Below the pieces are notes generated by a model. That model searched no databases. It was given only the letters and a program-made list of their open reading frames with translations, and was not told the DNA's origin. Positions 1-8,282 of a DNA stretch of 64,000 nucleotides are shown one piece after another. Numbering within the stretch: the stretch's first letter is position 1; each line of letters starts with the position of its first letter. The stretch covers positions 310,001 to 374,000 of the forward strand of contig NZ_JAXIWG010000002.1 in the NCBI RefSeq assembly GCF_034652275.1. The letters are read 5' to 3'. This stretch comes from Yoonia sp034652275 (lineage in GTDB: Bacteria; Pseudomonadota; Alphaproteobacteria; Rhodobacterales; Rhodobacteraceae). The translations under genes were made by a program, and so were the position numbers.

Positions 1-601
1 CCGTGTCGGGCAGCGGGTCGCGGGTAAAGTTCAGCGGGTCGATGTCCGCCTCGGCCAGCCAATCGAGCGGCAGATAGATCCGGCCCATCCGCGCATCTTC
101 GCCCACATCGCGCGCGATATTGGTCAGCTGCATCGCGACACCCAGATCGCAGGCGCGGGCCAGCGCATCGGGGTCGCGCACCCGCATCAGCACGCACATC
201 ATCGCACCCACGGCACTGGCCACACGCGCGGAATAGGCGCGCACACCGGACAAGCTGTCATAGCGGTATTCGGCTGCGTCCCATGCCAGCCCTTCCAGCA
301 AGGCATCGGGCAAGGCGCGCGGCATGTCGAATTCTTCGATAATCGCGGCAAAGGCGCGGTCTTCGGGTGCGTTGCGCGGGCGGCCGGCATAGGCAAGGTC
401 CAGCCGTTCCTGCAACCGCAGCACGGCACCGGCCTGCTGGGTGCCTTCGTCGACCTCGTCATCGGCCAGACGGCAAAAGGCATAAAGCGCCAGCGCGGGA
501 TCGCGGACCGAGGAGGGCAGCAGGCGCGAGGCCGCGTGAAACGACAACGACCCGTGGCGGATCGCGTTTTCGCAATGCGCCAGATCGTCGGGCCGGATCA
601 T
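1..601 (-). CDS. crtB: Phytoene synthase, 3' end cut by window edge
   Basis: Condenses two geranylgeranyl diphosphates to phytoene, the first committed step of carotenoid synthesis. The first 200 residues are visible. They contain the first Asp-rich motif DDEVD (residues 47-51) and the second, N-I-A-R-D-V-G-E-D (Asp165 and Asp169), which bind Mg-diphosphate in the squalene/phytoene synthase family, followed by the usual GRIYLP. The ATG (599-601) overlaps the crtI stop as ATGA, so it is translationally coupled to crtI in a crtI-crtB operon. The C-terminal part lies off the left edge. Identification is from motifs and the crtI neighbour. Confidence 0.95.
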   Translation of the reverse strand, partial: MIRPDDLAHCENAIRHGSLSFHAASRLLPSSVRDPALALYAFCRLADDEVDEGTQQAGAVLRLQERLDLAYAGRPRNAPEDRAFAAIIEEFDMPRALPDALLEGLAWDAAEYRYDSLSGVRAYSARVASAVGAMMCVLMRVRDPDALARACDLGVAMQLTNIARDVGEDARMGRIYLPLDWLAEADIDPLNFTRDPLPDT

Positions 602-2136
602 TCTGCCGCCACCTTCAACGCGGCGCCGGGCGCGGCGTCGGGGACCAGCTTCGCCAGCACCTCGGCGCTGGAAATAACACCCGGCACTCCGGCACCGGGA
701 TGCGTGCCTGCGCCGACAAGAAACAGGCCCTTGGCCTCTTCGCTGATGTTGTGGGGGCGGAAATAGGCGGATTGCAGGATGCGCGGTTCGATCGAAAACC
801 CCGATCCGTTCGGCGACAGATACCGGTCGCGGAAATCCTCGGGCGTCAGGATCATTTCGGTGCTGATGCGCTCTGCAAAACCGGGGATGGTCTTTTCCAC
901 TTCGGCCATGACCTTGGCCTTGTAGATGTCGCGTTCCTTTTGCCAGTCCACCGGATTGTCGAAACCAAGATGCGGCACAGGTGAAAGGACATAGAACGTA
1001 TCATCCCCCTTGGGCGCGACGCTGGGGTCGGTGATACCGGGGCGGTGAATATAGAGGCTCATGTCGTCGGACAATTTGCCTTTGATGAAAATGTCACGCA
1101 GCAGACCTTCATAACGGGGGGCGTTGGTGATCGTGTGATGGCCCACGTCGGGCCACATCTGCGCCGTGCCTTTGGTCCCGAAATACCAGACGAACAGACC
1201 CATCGACCAGCGGCGCGATTTCAGCTTGGCATCGGTCCAGCGTTTGCGCGGATGGTTGCGCAACAGGCGCTGATAGGTATGGCCCGCGTCCGCATTGCTG
1301 ACGACCAGCGGCGCATGGAGCACGGTGCCATCAGTCAGGCGCACGCCCTTCGCAGCCCCGTCTTCGATCAGCACCTCGTCGACTTCGGCATTCTGGCGGA
1401 CAGTGCCGCCTTGCCCCTTGATGACCTTGACCATCGCATGGGCAATCGCCTGCACGCCGCCCATCGCGTAATGCACGCCATAAGTTTTTTCGAGATAGGC
1501 GACGAGCGAATAGATCGACGTCACCTTGCGCGGATCGCCCCCGATAAACAACGGATGGAACGACAAAGCCATGCGCAGGCGGGCATCCTTGACCCGCGCC
1601 TTGGCCAGCCCGAGGATCGACCGGTCCGCGCGCAGCCGCGCGAATTCGGGCAGGACCTTGACCGTGTCCATGATGCGGTTCATCGGCTTGGCGACCATGC
1701 CTTCGAACCCGACCTTGTAGCAGGCCTCGCTGTCTTTCAGGAATCGCTTGTAGCCTGCCACGTCATTGGGGCTGAGGCGGGCAACCTCGGCCAGCATGGC
1801 ATCGGTGTCCTGCCGCGCGGTGAATGTCGATCCGTCGGGCCAGCGCACCTCGTAGAACGGGTCCATCGGGCGCAGGCTGATGTCCTTGTGGAAATCACGT
1901 CCGCAGTCCCGCCACAGGTTTTCATAGACCTGCGGCACGGTGATGATCGTCGGACCCAGATCGAAACGGTGCCCGTCCTGCGTGACGGACGACCCCCGCC
2001 CACCGGGGCTGTCGAGCCGGTCCAGAACGGTGACGGCATAGCCCTTGGCGCCCAGTCGCATCGCGGCAGCAAGGCCACCAAGCCCCGCGCCAATCACGAT
2101 TGCAGCATTTGAATCGGTGTGGTCAGATGTAAACAT
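598..2136 (-). CDS. crtI: Phytoene desaturase
   Basis: A 512-residue FAD enzyme that desaturates phytoene stepwise, in this lineage probably to neurosporene because the spheroidene pathway is implied by crtA opposite. The N-terminus has the dinucleotide-binding fold VIGAGLGGLAAA (about residues 14-25) followed by the PGGR motif. The C-terminus has the family signature GAGTHPGAGVPG near residue 480. Length matches bacterial CrtI. It diverges from crtA across a 107-base region with two PpsR-type boxes, so it is likely repressed aerobically or in light by PpsR. crtB follows with an ATGA overlap. Confidence 0.97.
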   Translation of the reverse strand: MFTSDHTDSNAAIVIGAGLGGLAAAMRLGAKGYAVTVLDRLDSPGGRGSSVTQDGHRFDLGPTIITVPQVYENLWRDCGRDFHKDISLRPMDPFYEVRWPDGSTFTARQDTDAMLAEVARLSPNDVAGYKRFLKDSEACYKVGFEGMVAKPMNRIMDTVKVLPEFARLRADRSILGLAKARVKDARLRMALSFHPLFIGGDPRKVTSIYSLVAYLEKTYGVHYAMGGVQAIAHAMVKVIKGQGGTVRQNAEVDEVLIEDGAAKGVRLTDGTVLHAPLVVSNADAGHTYQRLLRNHPRKRWTDAKLKSRRWSMGLFVWYFGTKGTAQMWPDVGHHTITNAPRYEGLLRDIFIKGKLSDDMSLYIHRPGITDPSVAPKGDDTFYVLSPVPHLGFDNPVDWQKERDIYKAKVMAEVEKTIPGFAERISTEMILTPEDFRDRYLSPNGSGFSIEPRILQSAYFRPHNISEEAKGLFLVGAGTHPGAGVPGVISSAEVLAKLVPDAAPGAALKVAAE

Positions 2137-2152
2137 GAATCTACAGTAGATG

Positions 2153-2170
2153 TGTAAACCAAAGTTGACA
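2153..2170. promoter_or_regulatory. PpsR/CrtJ-type operator, crtI side
   Basis: TGTAAACCAAAGTTGACA fits TGT-N12-ACA exactly, the binding pattern known for PpsR/CrtJ. It ends 17 bases upstream of the crtI ATG (read on the minus strand). A ppsR gene is present at 23563-24990. Binding is inferred. Confidence 0.8.
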
Positions 2171-2182
2171 AATATTATTCGC

Positions 2183-2206
2183 GCACCCTTTCAAAAAGAT
2201 GGGTGC
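2183..2206. other. Inverted repeat between the two PpsR boxes
   Basis: GCACCC (2183-2188) and GGGTGC (2201-2206) are perfect inverted arms separated by 12 AT-rich bases, lying close to midway between the PpsR boxes at 2153 and 2209. It could be an extra operator or an mRNA hairpin. No known factor is assigned. Confidence 0.4.
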
Positions 2207-2208
2207 TA

Positions 2209-2226
2209 TGTCAGACTAAGTTGACA
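2209..2226. promoter_or_regulatory. PpsR/CrtJ-type operator, crtA side
   Basis: TGTCAGACTAAGTTGACA fits TGT-N12-ACA, with palindromic ends TGTCA and TGACA. It ends 17 bases before the crtA start codon. Its centre is 56 bases from the other box, so co-operative binding at both is possible. Function is inferred from the pattern and the resident ppsR. Confidence 0.82.
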
Positions 2227-2243
2227 CAAACGCAGGCCCGCCC

Positions 2244-2945
2244 TTGACCCAGATCGTGACATTGTCGTTTTTCCGCTTTGCCGGGCCATTGGCGCGGGCT
2301 TGGGCGCTGGTGATGATGGGCGGCGCGCGGTTGCCATTGTCGCGCACGCCTGACATCGGATTCTGGAAGCTGTGCGGGTCAGGCACCGGCGAAGGGTTCA
2401 CACCTGTTCCGAACACTGCCGTCTATGCGATCCTTGCGACATGGCCCGACATCGCAACCGCCAAGGCGCGCACCAGCACAGGCGTTTTCGCCCGCTATAT
2501 GGGCCGCGCGGCGGAACACTGGACGGTCTTTCTGCAAACCCAATCAGCCCGCGGGCAATGGTCGGGCAAGGAACCCTTCACGCCAGACGCAACCGCCACG
2601 CCCGGTCCTTTGGCCGCGCTGACGCGCGCGACGATCAAGCCACGCATCCTTGCGCGGTTCTGGGGGCGGGTGCCCAACATTTCCGCCAAGATCGGCGCGG
2701 ACAGCAATGTGATGTTCAAGATCGGCATTGGTGAAGTGCCGATGCTGCATCAGGTCACGTTCTCGATCTGGCCGTCAGAGGCCGCGATGGCTGCTTTCGC
2801 CCGCACCGGCCCGCATGCCGAAGCGATCCGCGCCGTGCGTGACGAAGGCTGGTTCAGCGAAGAACTCTACGCCCGTTTCGCCGTGCATTCCGATGCCGGC
2901 ACGTGGAACGGCATCTCCCCCCTTGCCAGACCAGAGGCCGCATGA
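2244..2945 (+). CDS. crtA: Spheroidene monooxygenase
   Basis: Introduces the keto group that turns spheroidene into spheroidenone when oxygen is present. The 233-residue product has the family features: N-terminal VTLSFFRFAG, the segment FWKLCGSGTGEGFTP, the central PFTP-type linker followed by LAALTRATIKP, and KIGIGEVPMLHQVTFSIWP near residue 165. The best-fitting start is a TTG at 2244 with only a weak ribosome site; GTG at 2256 is the next option. It is first in crtA-bchI-bchD-bchO, and its stop overlaps the bchI start (ATGA). The presence of crtA implies a red, spheroidenone-containing aerobic phototroph. Confidence 0.93.
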   Translation: MTQIVTLSFFRFAGPLARAWALVMMGGARLPLSRTPDIGFWKLCGSGTGEGFTPVPNTAVYAILATWPDIATAKARTSTGVFARYMGRAAEHWTVFLQTQSARGQWSGKEPFTPDATATPGPLAALTRATIKPRILARFWGRVPNISAKIGADSNVMFKIGIGEVPMLHQVTFSIWPSEAAMAAFARTGPHAEAIRAVRDEGWFSEELYARFAVHSDAGTWNGISPLARPEAA

Positions 2946-3946
2946 AACAGCCCTTCCCCTTTTCCGCCATCGTCGGTCAGGACGAGATGAAACAGGCCAT
3001 GATCCTGACCGCCATCGACCCGTCCATCGGTGGTGTGCTAGTGTTCGGCGACCGTGGCACCGGCAAATCGACCGCCGTGCGCGCGCTGGCCGCCTTGCTG
3101 CCGCCGATCATGGCGGTACAGGGCTGCCCCGTGAACAGCGCCAAACCCGCCGATGTGCCCGATTGGGCTGTGTTAGAGACAAAAACGCTGGTCGAAATGC
3201 CCACCCCCGTTGTCGATCTGCCGCTTGGCGCGACCGAGGACCGTGTGACCGGTGCGCTCGATATCGAAAAGGCGCTGACCAAGGGCGAGAAGGCATTTCA
3301 ACCCGGTCTGCTGGCGCGCGCCAATCGCGGATATCTTTATATCGACGAGGTGAACCTGCTGGAAGATCACATCGTCGATCTGCTGCTGGACGTGGCGCAA
3401 TCGGGCGAAAACGTGGTGGAACGCGAAGGTCTGTCGATCCGTCACGCCGCACGTTTCGTGCTCGTCGGCTCCGGCAACCCCGAGGAAGGCGAATTGCGCC
3501 CGCAGCTGCTGGACCGTTTCGGCCTGTCGGTCGAGGTGGCATCACCCAAGGATATCGCCACGCGGGTAGAGGTGATCAAACGCCGCGATGCGTTCGACAA
3601 CGACAACACCGCCTTCATGCTGCGCTGGCAGGCCGAGGATGCAGCGATCCGCGACCGGATCTTGACGGCAAGAAAGGCTCTGACACGGCTAAAAACGCCC
3701 GAAAAGACGCTGCATGATGTGGCCGAATTGTGCCTTGCGCTGGGGTCCGATGGTTTGCGCGGCGAACTGACCTTGCTGAAAGCTGCCCGCGCCTATGCCG
3801 CGTGGCGCAATGACACCGCGCTGACCCGTGCGCATGTCAAGGATATGGCGCCGATGGCCCTGCGCCACCGCCTGCGCCGCGATCCTCTGGACGAGGCGGG
3901 CAGCGGCACGCGGGTTGCGCGGATTGTGGAAGAAACCCTTGGCTGA
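2942..3946 (+). CDS. bchI: Magnesium chelatase subunit I (AAA+ ATPase)
   Basis: ATPase subunit of the BchHID chelatase that inserts Mg into protoporphyrin IX. The 334-residue product has Walker A GDRGTGKST (36-44) and Walker B YLYIDEVN (131-138). Length equals that of Rhodobacter BchI. The ATG at 2942 overlaps the crtA stop; an in-frame upstream start at 2903 would extend it into crtA and adds no conserved sequence. bchD follows with a short overlap, which fits the I-D co-assembly. Confidence 0.97.
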   Translation: MKQPFPFSAIVGQDEMKQAMILTAIDPSIGGVLVFGDRGTGKSTAVRALAALLPPIMAVQGCPVNSAKPADVPDWAVLETKTLVEMPTPVVDLPLGATEDRVTGALDIEKALTKGEKAFQPGLLARANRGYLYIDEVNLLEDHIVDLLLDVAQSGENVVEREGLSIRHAARFVLVGSGNPEEGELRPQLLDRFGLSVEVASPKDIATRVEVIKRRDAFDNDNTAFMLRWQAEDAAIRDRILTARKALTRLKTPEKTLHDVAELCLALGSDGLRGELTLLKAARAYAAWRNDTALTRAHVKDMAPMALRHRLRRDPLDEAGSGTRVARIVEETLG

Positions 3947-5588
3947 GGCCGTCTGGCACCGCGCCATCCTTGCGATGCAGTTGCTGGCGATTGACCCCGC
4001 GCTGGGCGGCATAGCGGTACGCGCACGGTCCGGGCCAGTGCGCGACAGGCTGGTCGGTCTGCTGGACTGGTTGCCGCAGCCGCAACACCGCATCCATCCC
4101 GCGATTTCCGACGAGGCGCTGTTTGGCGGGCTGGACCTGTCAGCGACACTGGCCAAAGGCCGGTTTGTGCAGGAACAGGGTCTGTTATCGCGCCCCGGCA
4201 CGGTGATCCTGACGATGGCGGAACGGGCGGCGACGCAACTGGCCGCACGTCTGGCGATGGTGCTGGATGCCGGCACCACCCACCGGCTGATCGCGCTCGA
4301 CGAAGGCGCTGAACCGGACGAGGCGCTGAACCCGAAACTGGCGGAGCGGCTGGCCTTTGCCGCCGACCTGTCGGAGGTCAGCGTGACCGAGGCCACCCTG
4401 CCCGAGCCTTTCGACCCCGCCGCCGCGATCACCCATCTGCGGCAAGTGGCTGTCCCCGATGATCTGTGTGAACAACTGACACGGATCGCCGCGCAATTCG
4501 GCATCGACAGCCTGCGCGCGCCACTGTTTGCATTGCGCGCTGCCAAGGCCCATGCCGCCTTGCGCGGCAAGATGACCGTCGATGCAGATGATGTCGAAGT
4601 CGCCTGCCTGCTGGTTTTCGCCCATCGCGCCACGCAGATGCCGGGCAGCGACGAACAGGAACAGGACGCCCCCGAACCTGACCAGACCGACAGCGACGAT
4701 CAGGATCAGACCGACACGCTCGACCTGCCGGACGAATTGCTGCTGGAGGCGATCAAGGCGCTGTTGCCCGACAACCTGCTCGACCGGATCGCTGCGCAAA
4801 AGGCGCGACAAGGCAAGGGCAGCGGCAGCGGGGCCGCGCGCAAGGGCAACCGGCGCGGCAGGCCGATGCCGTCGCGCGCAGGTCGATTGGGCGATGGCGC
4901 GCGGATTGATATTGTCGCTACCCTACGCGCCGCAGCACCTTGGCAGACGATCCGCAAACAGGCGACAGGGCGCGACGGGCTGCAAGTGCGCAGCGACGAT
5001 ATCCGCGTCAAACGGTTCGAGGAAAAATCCGACCGCCTGCTGGTATTCACCGTCGATGCCTCTGGGTCTTCCGCGCTGTCGCGGCTGGCCGAGGCGAAAG
5101 GCGCAATCGAGCTGCTTCTGGCGCAAGCCTATGCGCGGCGCGACCACGTGGCACTGGTGTCGTTTCGCGGGACGCAGGCCGAGGTGCTGCTGCCGCCCAC
5201 ACGGTCGCTGGTGCAGACAAAACGCCGCCTTGCCGCCTTGCCGGGGGGCGGTGGCACACCACTTGCGGCGGGCATCGTGGCCGCACTGGAGCAGGCCATC
5301 GCCGCCACGCGCAAAGGGCTGACGCCGACTATCGTGATCCTGACGGACGGGCGCGCGAACGTGGCGCTAGATGGTGCGGGCAACCGCATGCAGGCCGCCG
5401 CCGATGCCCAGCGCATGGCGCAGGCGGTGCGCGCCCAAAAGATCGACGCGCTGGTGATCGACACAGGCAACAGACCGGAACCGGCTCTGTCCGCGCTGGC
5501 GCAGACCTTGGGCGCGATCTATCTGCCCTTGCCGCGCGCAGATGCGGCGCGCCTGTCGGCGGGCGTTGCCACCGCCTTGGGCGACTGA
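3939..5588 (+). CDS. bchD: Magnesium chelatase subunit D
   Basis: Platform subunit that pairs with BchI rings. Order of parts: a degenerate AAA+ half, a highly acidic Asp/Glu/Gln linker (about residues 230-250), then a von Willebrand A domain with a MIDAS motif D-A-S-G-S and a later TDGRANV. I choose a TTG start at 3939 (549 residues), eight bases after GGAAG and overlapping the bchI stop by eight bases; a longer frame to 3828 would run through bchI in another frame and its extra residues look like shadow sequence. ATG 3975 is a shorter alternative. The bchO start overlaps its stop. Confidence 0.93.
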   Translation: MAEAVWHRAILAMQLLAIDPALGGIAVRARSGPVRDRLVGLLDWLPQPQHRIHPAISDEALFGGLDLSATLAKGRFVQEQGLLSRPGTVILTMAERAATQLAARLAMVLDAGTTHRLIALDEGAEPDEALNPKLAERLAFAADLSEVSVTEATLPEPFDPAAAITHLRQVAVPDDLCEQLTRIAAQFGIDSLRAPLFALRAAKAHAALRGKMTVDADDVEVACLLVFAHRATQMPGSDEQEQDAPEPDQTDSDDQDQTDTLDLPDELLLEAIKALLPDNLLDRIAAQKARQGKGSGSGAARKGNRRGRPMPSRAGRLGDGARIDIVATLRAAAPWQTIRKQATGRDGLQVRSDDIRVKRFEEKSDRLLVFTVDASGSSALSRLAEAKGAIELLLAQAYARRDHVALVSFRGTQAEVLLPPTRSLVQTKRRLAALPGGGGTPLAAGIVAALEQAIAATRKGLTPTIVILTDGRANVALDGAGNRMQAAADAQRMAQAVRAQKIDALVIDTGNRPEPALSALAQTLGAIYLPLPRADAARLSAGVATALGD

Positions 5589-6424
5589 TGCGCTGGCCCC
5601 CGCGCGACTGGCCGCTGTCAGACCATTCCCGCCAGATCCTGCACCGCCCGCACCGCTGGCACGTGCAAGAGGCGGGCAGTGGCCCGCTGATCCTGCTGAT
5701 CCACGGCGCAGGCGGGGCCACGCAAAGTTTCCGGCATCTGTTCCCGATCCTGATGCAGACGCATCACGTCGTGGCCATCGACCTGCCCGGTCAGGGGTTC
5801 ACCCAGATGGGCGCGCGGCAACGCTGCGGGCTGGACCACATGGCCGAGGATATCCTGTCGCTCTGCCGCGCCCAAGGCTGGGACCCTGCGATCATCGTCG
5901 GCCATTCGGCTGGCGGCGCGATTGCCCTGCGGCTGTGGGAACTGGGTCTGCGGCCCGCCGAAATCGTGCTGGTCAACGCCGCACTCAGCAATTTCAAGGG
6001 TGTCGCGGGTTTGCTGTTTCCCGCCATGGCCAAAGCTCTTGCCGCGACCCCGTTCAGTGCCAGCCTTGTCACCGCCACCAGCAGCCGCAGCACGATCCAG
6101 TCGCTGATAAAGGGCACCGGATCGTATCTGGATGATGCGGGTGTCGATCTCTATCTGCGGCTGCTGAGTGACCGTGGGCATGTCGACGGAACATTGGCGA
6201 TGATGGCGCAATGGTCGCTCGACGGGTTGCTGGCGCGTTTGCCGCAGATCATGGTGCCGGTGCATCTGATCGTCGGGCTGAACGACAAGGCCGTGCCGCC
6301 CTCAGTCTGTCGCGATGCGGCGCAACGGCTGCCGCAGGCGCGCCTGACAGAACTGGCGGGGCTGGGCCATTTGGCGCATGAAGAAAACGCAGCGCTGATC
6401 GCAAAGCTGGTGACAAGCCAATAA
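5588..6424 (+). CDS. bchO: Alpha/beta hydrolase of the Mg chelatase operon
   Basis: A 278-residue alpha/beta hydrolase-fold protein always found with bchI and bchD; its exact reaction is not settled. Visible are the oxyanion-region motif LIHGAGG (37-43), the nucleophile elbow GHSAGG (Ser107), and a late His in GLGHLAHEE. The ATG overlaps the bchD stop (TGATG), so it is translationally coupled. An in-frame extension upstream exists but lies inside bchD and is rejected. It is the last gene of the crtA operon, followed within a base by a terminator. Confidence 0.94.
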   Translation: MRWPPRDWPLSDHSRQILHRPHRWHVQEAGSGPLILLIHGAGGATQSFRHLFPILMQTHHVVAIDLPGQGFTQMGARQRCGLDHMAEDILSLCRAQGWDPAIIVGHSAGGAIALRLWELGLRPAEIVLVNAALSNFKGVAGLLFPAMAKALAATPFSASLVTATSSRSTIQSLIKGTGSYLDDAGVDLYLRLLSDRGHVDGTLAMMAQWSLDGLLARLPQIMVPVHLIVGLNDKAVPPSVCRDAAQRLPQARLTELAGLGHLAHEENAALIAKLVTSQ

Positions 6425-6457
6425 AAAAGGCTGCCAGGTTTCCCTGACAGCCTTTTT
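6424..6457. terminator. Bidirectional terminator between bchO and cycA
   Basis: AAAAAGGCTG (6424-6433) pairs with CAGCCTTTTT (6448-6457). The inner CAGG/CCTG stem closes on a TTTC loop with one C-A mismatch. T runs lie on both strands, as expected between two convergent genes. Confidence 0.85.
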
Positions 6458-6476
6458 GATACTGCGAGGCGGTACG

Positions 6477-6950
6477 TTACTGCGTCACTGTCTCTTCTGC
6501 GCCAGCTTCCAGATCGGAGAATGTGGCGAGATAGGCATAAAGATCATAGGCATCCTGTTCGGCACGCACCTGATAGGCCATCCGGCCACGGGCGCGACGG
6601 TCGTCCAGCTTTTCACGCAGCCAGCCGGTCGGGTCCTGAACGTAGCCCACGAAATTCTCTTCGTTCCAGACTTCGCCAGCTTCGCCGAGAGCCACCAGCC
6701 CATCGCTATAGTTGAAATCTTCGGCAGACCCGATCGCGCGGCCGACCAGGGCATACTGGTTCGGACCCGTACGCGAGTTGCGGCCGGCCAGAACGTTGCC
6801 TGCATCGTCAGCAACAATGTGGCATGCCACGCACTGACGGTTGAACTGCTCTTCCCCGTTGGCGGCATCGCCAATGGTTGGAGTAAGATCTTGTGCGAAT
6901 GCCGGCGCCGCCAGTACGGCGAACGCAGCGGCGATTGTGAACTTCTTCAT
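6477..6950 (-). CDS. cycA: Cytochrome c2-type soluble c-type cytochrome
   Basis: Probable electron carrier between the cytochrome bc1 complex and the photosynthetic reaction centre or oxidase. The 157-residue precursor has a clear Sec signal (KK, then a hydrophobic stretch, cleavage after AFA at about 19), the haem motif C40-V-A-C43-H44, and a candidate axial Met124 in RGRMAYQV ahead of a C-terminal helix ending AYLATF, the class I cytochrome c2 layout. The ATG at 6950 follows AAAGGA; a longer frame upstream has no such signal. It lies downstream of hemA, a neighbour seen in Roseobacter-type clusters. Exact partner is inferred. Confidence 0.88.
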   Translation of the reverse strand: MKKFTIAAAFAVLAAPAFAQDLTPTIGDAANGEEQFNRQCVACHIVADDAGNVLAGRNSRTGPNQYALVGRAIGSAEDFNYSDGLVALGEAGEVWNEENFVGYVQDPTGWLREKLDDRRARGRMAYQVRAEQDAYDLYAYLATFSDLEAGAEETVTQ

Positions 6951-7059
6951 GATCGTATTCCTTTCGATCTGATTCTGTGACCGTTGCCCCAGTCGATCCT
7001 CAATGTAATGCATCCTGTGCATCGGTCCACCCCCGCATACAAAAGAAATCGTGTAGTTT

Positions 7060-8277
7060 TTATGCGACGGCATGCGCAAGCGCGCATTGTTTCCACAATA
7101 CCCGCAGCGCATTGACAAGATGGTCGATATCTTCGTCCGAATGCAGCGGCGATGGGGTAAAACGCAGCCTTTCCGTGCCTTTGGGCACCGTGGGATAGTT
7201 GATCGGCTGCACATAGATGTCCCATTCGCGCATCAGGTAATCCGCCAGCATCCGTGTCTTGACCGGGTCCTTGATCAGAACCGGCACGATATGGCTGTCG
7301 TTATGCATATGCGGAATGCCTGCACGGTCGAGCGCGGCACGCAAACGCGCGACCTGACGGCGCTGGCGGGCGCGTTCCATCTCGGATTCCTTGAGATATG
7401 CGATCGATGTGCGTGCAGCCGCAGCAATTGCTGGCGGCAGAGCCGTAGTAAAGATGAACCCCGACGCAAAGCTGCGGATGAAATCGCACAGCGCAGTCGA
7501 TCCGGTAATGTAGCCGCCCACCACGCCAAAGGCCTTGCCCAAGGTGCCTTCGATCAGGGTGATGCGGTCCATCAGACCTTCACGCTCGGCAACGCCGCCA
7601 CCGCGCGGGCCGTACATGCCGACAGCATGCACTTCGTCCAGATAGGTCATGGCACCGTATTTTTCGCAGACTTCGACGATCTGGCGAATGGGCGCGATAT
7701 CGCCATCCATCGAATAGACGCTTTCGAAGGCGACGATCTTGGGGACATCGGCGGGCAGGGCGCGCAGCTTCATTTCCAGATCGTGGTAATCGTTATGCTT
7801 CCAGATCACCTTCTGCGCGCGCGAATGGCGGATGCCTTCGATCATCGACGCATGGTTGCCCGCATCCGACAGGATCACGCAGTTCTCCAACCGGCTGCCC
7901 AGAGTGGACAGCGCCGCCCAGTTCGACACATAGCCCGAGGTGAACAAAAGCGCTGACTCTTTGCCATGCAGGTCGGCCAGTTCGCGTTCCAGCAGCAGAT
8001 GGTCATGGTTGGTGCCGCTGATATTGCGGGTGCCGCCCGAACCGGTGCCGGTGCGCTGGACTGCTTCGCACATCGCGCCGATCACAGCGGGATGCTGGCC
8101 CATGCCCAGATAATCATTGGAACACCACACCGTCACATCGCGCACGCCACCGTCCACAGCATGGCTGGCCGCGCGGGGAAACTTGCCACACTGGCGTTCC
8201 AGTTCCGCGAAATAGCGGTAATTGCCATCGGCCTTCAGTTGATCCAGCTGCGCATTAAAAAGGGCGTCAAAATCCAT
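7060..8277 (-). CDS. hemA: 5-aminolevulinate synthase
   Basis: Makes 5-aminolevulinate from glycine and succinyl-CoA, the entry step to haem and bacteriochlorophyll (Shemin route). The 405-residue product is full length. The pyridoxal-phosphate lysine is Lys248 in TLGKAFG, the same number as in the characterised Rhodobacter enzyme; DEVHAVG (214-220) is the cofactor Asp motif. The ATG at 8277 is the family start; the in-frame extension to 8463 lies in puhE. Only five bases separate it from puhE, so it belongs to the photosynthesis transcript. Confidence 0.97.
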   Translation of the reverse strand: MDFDALFNAQLDQLKADGNYRYFAELERQCGKFPRAASHAVDGGVRDVTVWCSNDYLGMGQHPAVIGAMCEAVQRTGTGSGGTRNISGTNHDHLLLERELADLHGKESALLFTSGYVSNWAALSTLGSRLENCVILSDAGNHASMIEGIRHSRAQKVIWKHNDYHDLEMKLRALPADVPKIVAFESVYSMDGDIAPIRQIVEVCEKYGAMTYLDEVHAVGMYGPRGGGVAEREGLMDRITLIEGTLGKAFGVVGGYITGSTALCDFIRSFASGFIFTTALPPAIAAAARTSIAYLKESEMERARQRRQVARLRAALDRAGIPHMHNDSHIVPVLIKDPVKTRMLADYLMREWDIYVQPINYPTVPKGTERLRFTPSPLHSDEDIDHLVNALRVLWKQCALAHAVA

Positions 8278-8282
8278 CGGTC

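Noticed and set aside
1045..2112. 355-residue open frame on the plus strand opposite crtI
   Set aside because: Antisense shadow of crtI with no motif.
6951..7059. Possible FNR/FnrL box upstream of cycA
   Set aside because: The nearest candidate, TTGAGGATCGAC on the minus strand, does not fit TTGAT-N4-ATCAA; half-sites alone are not convincing.
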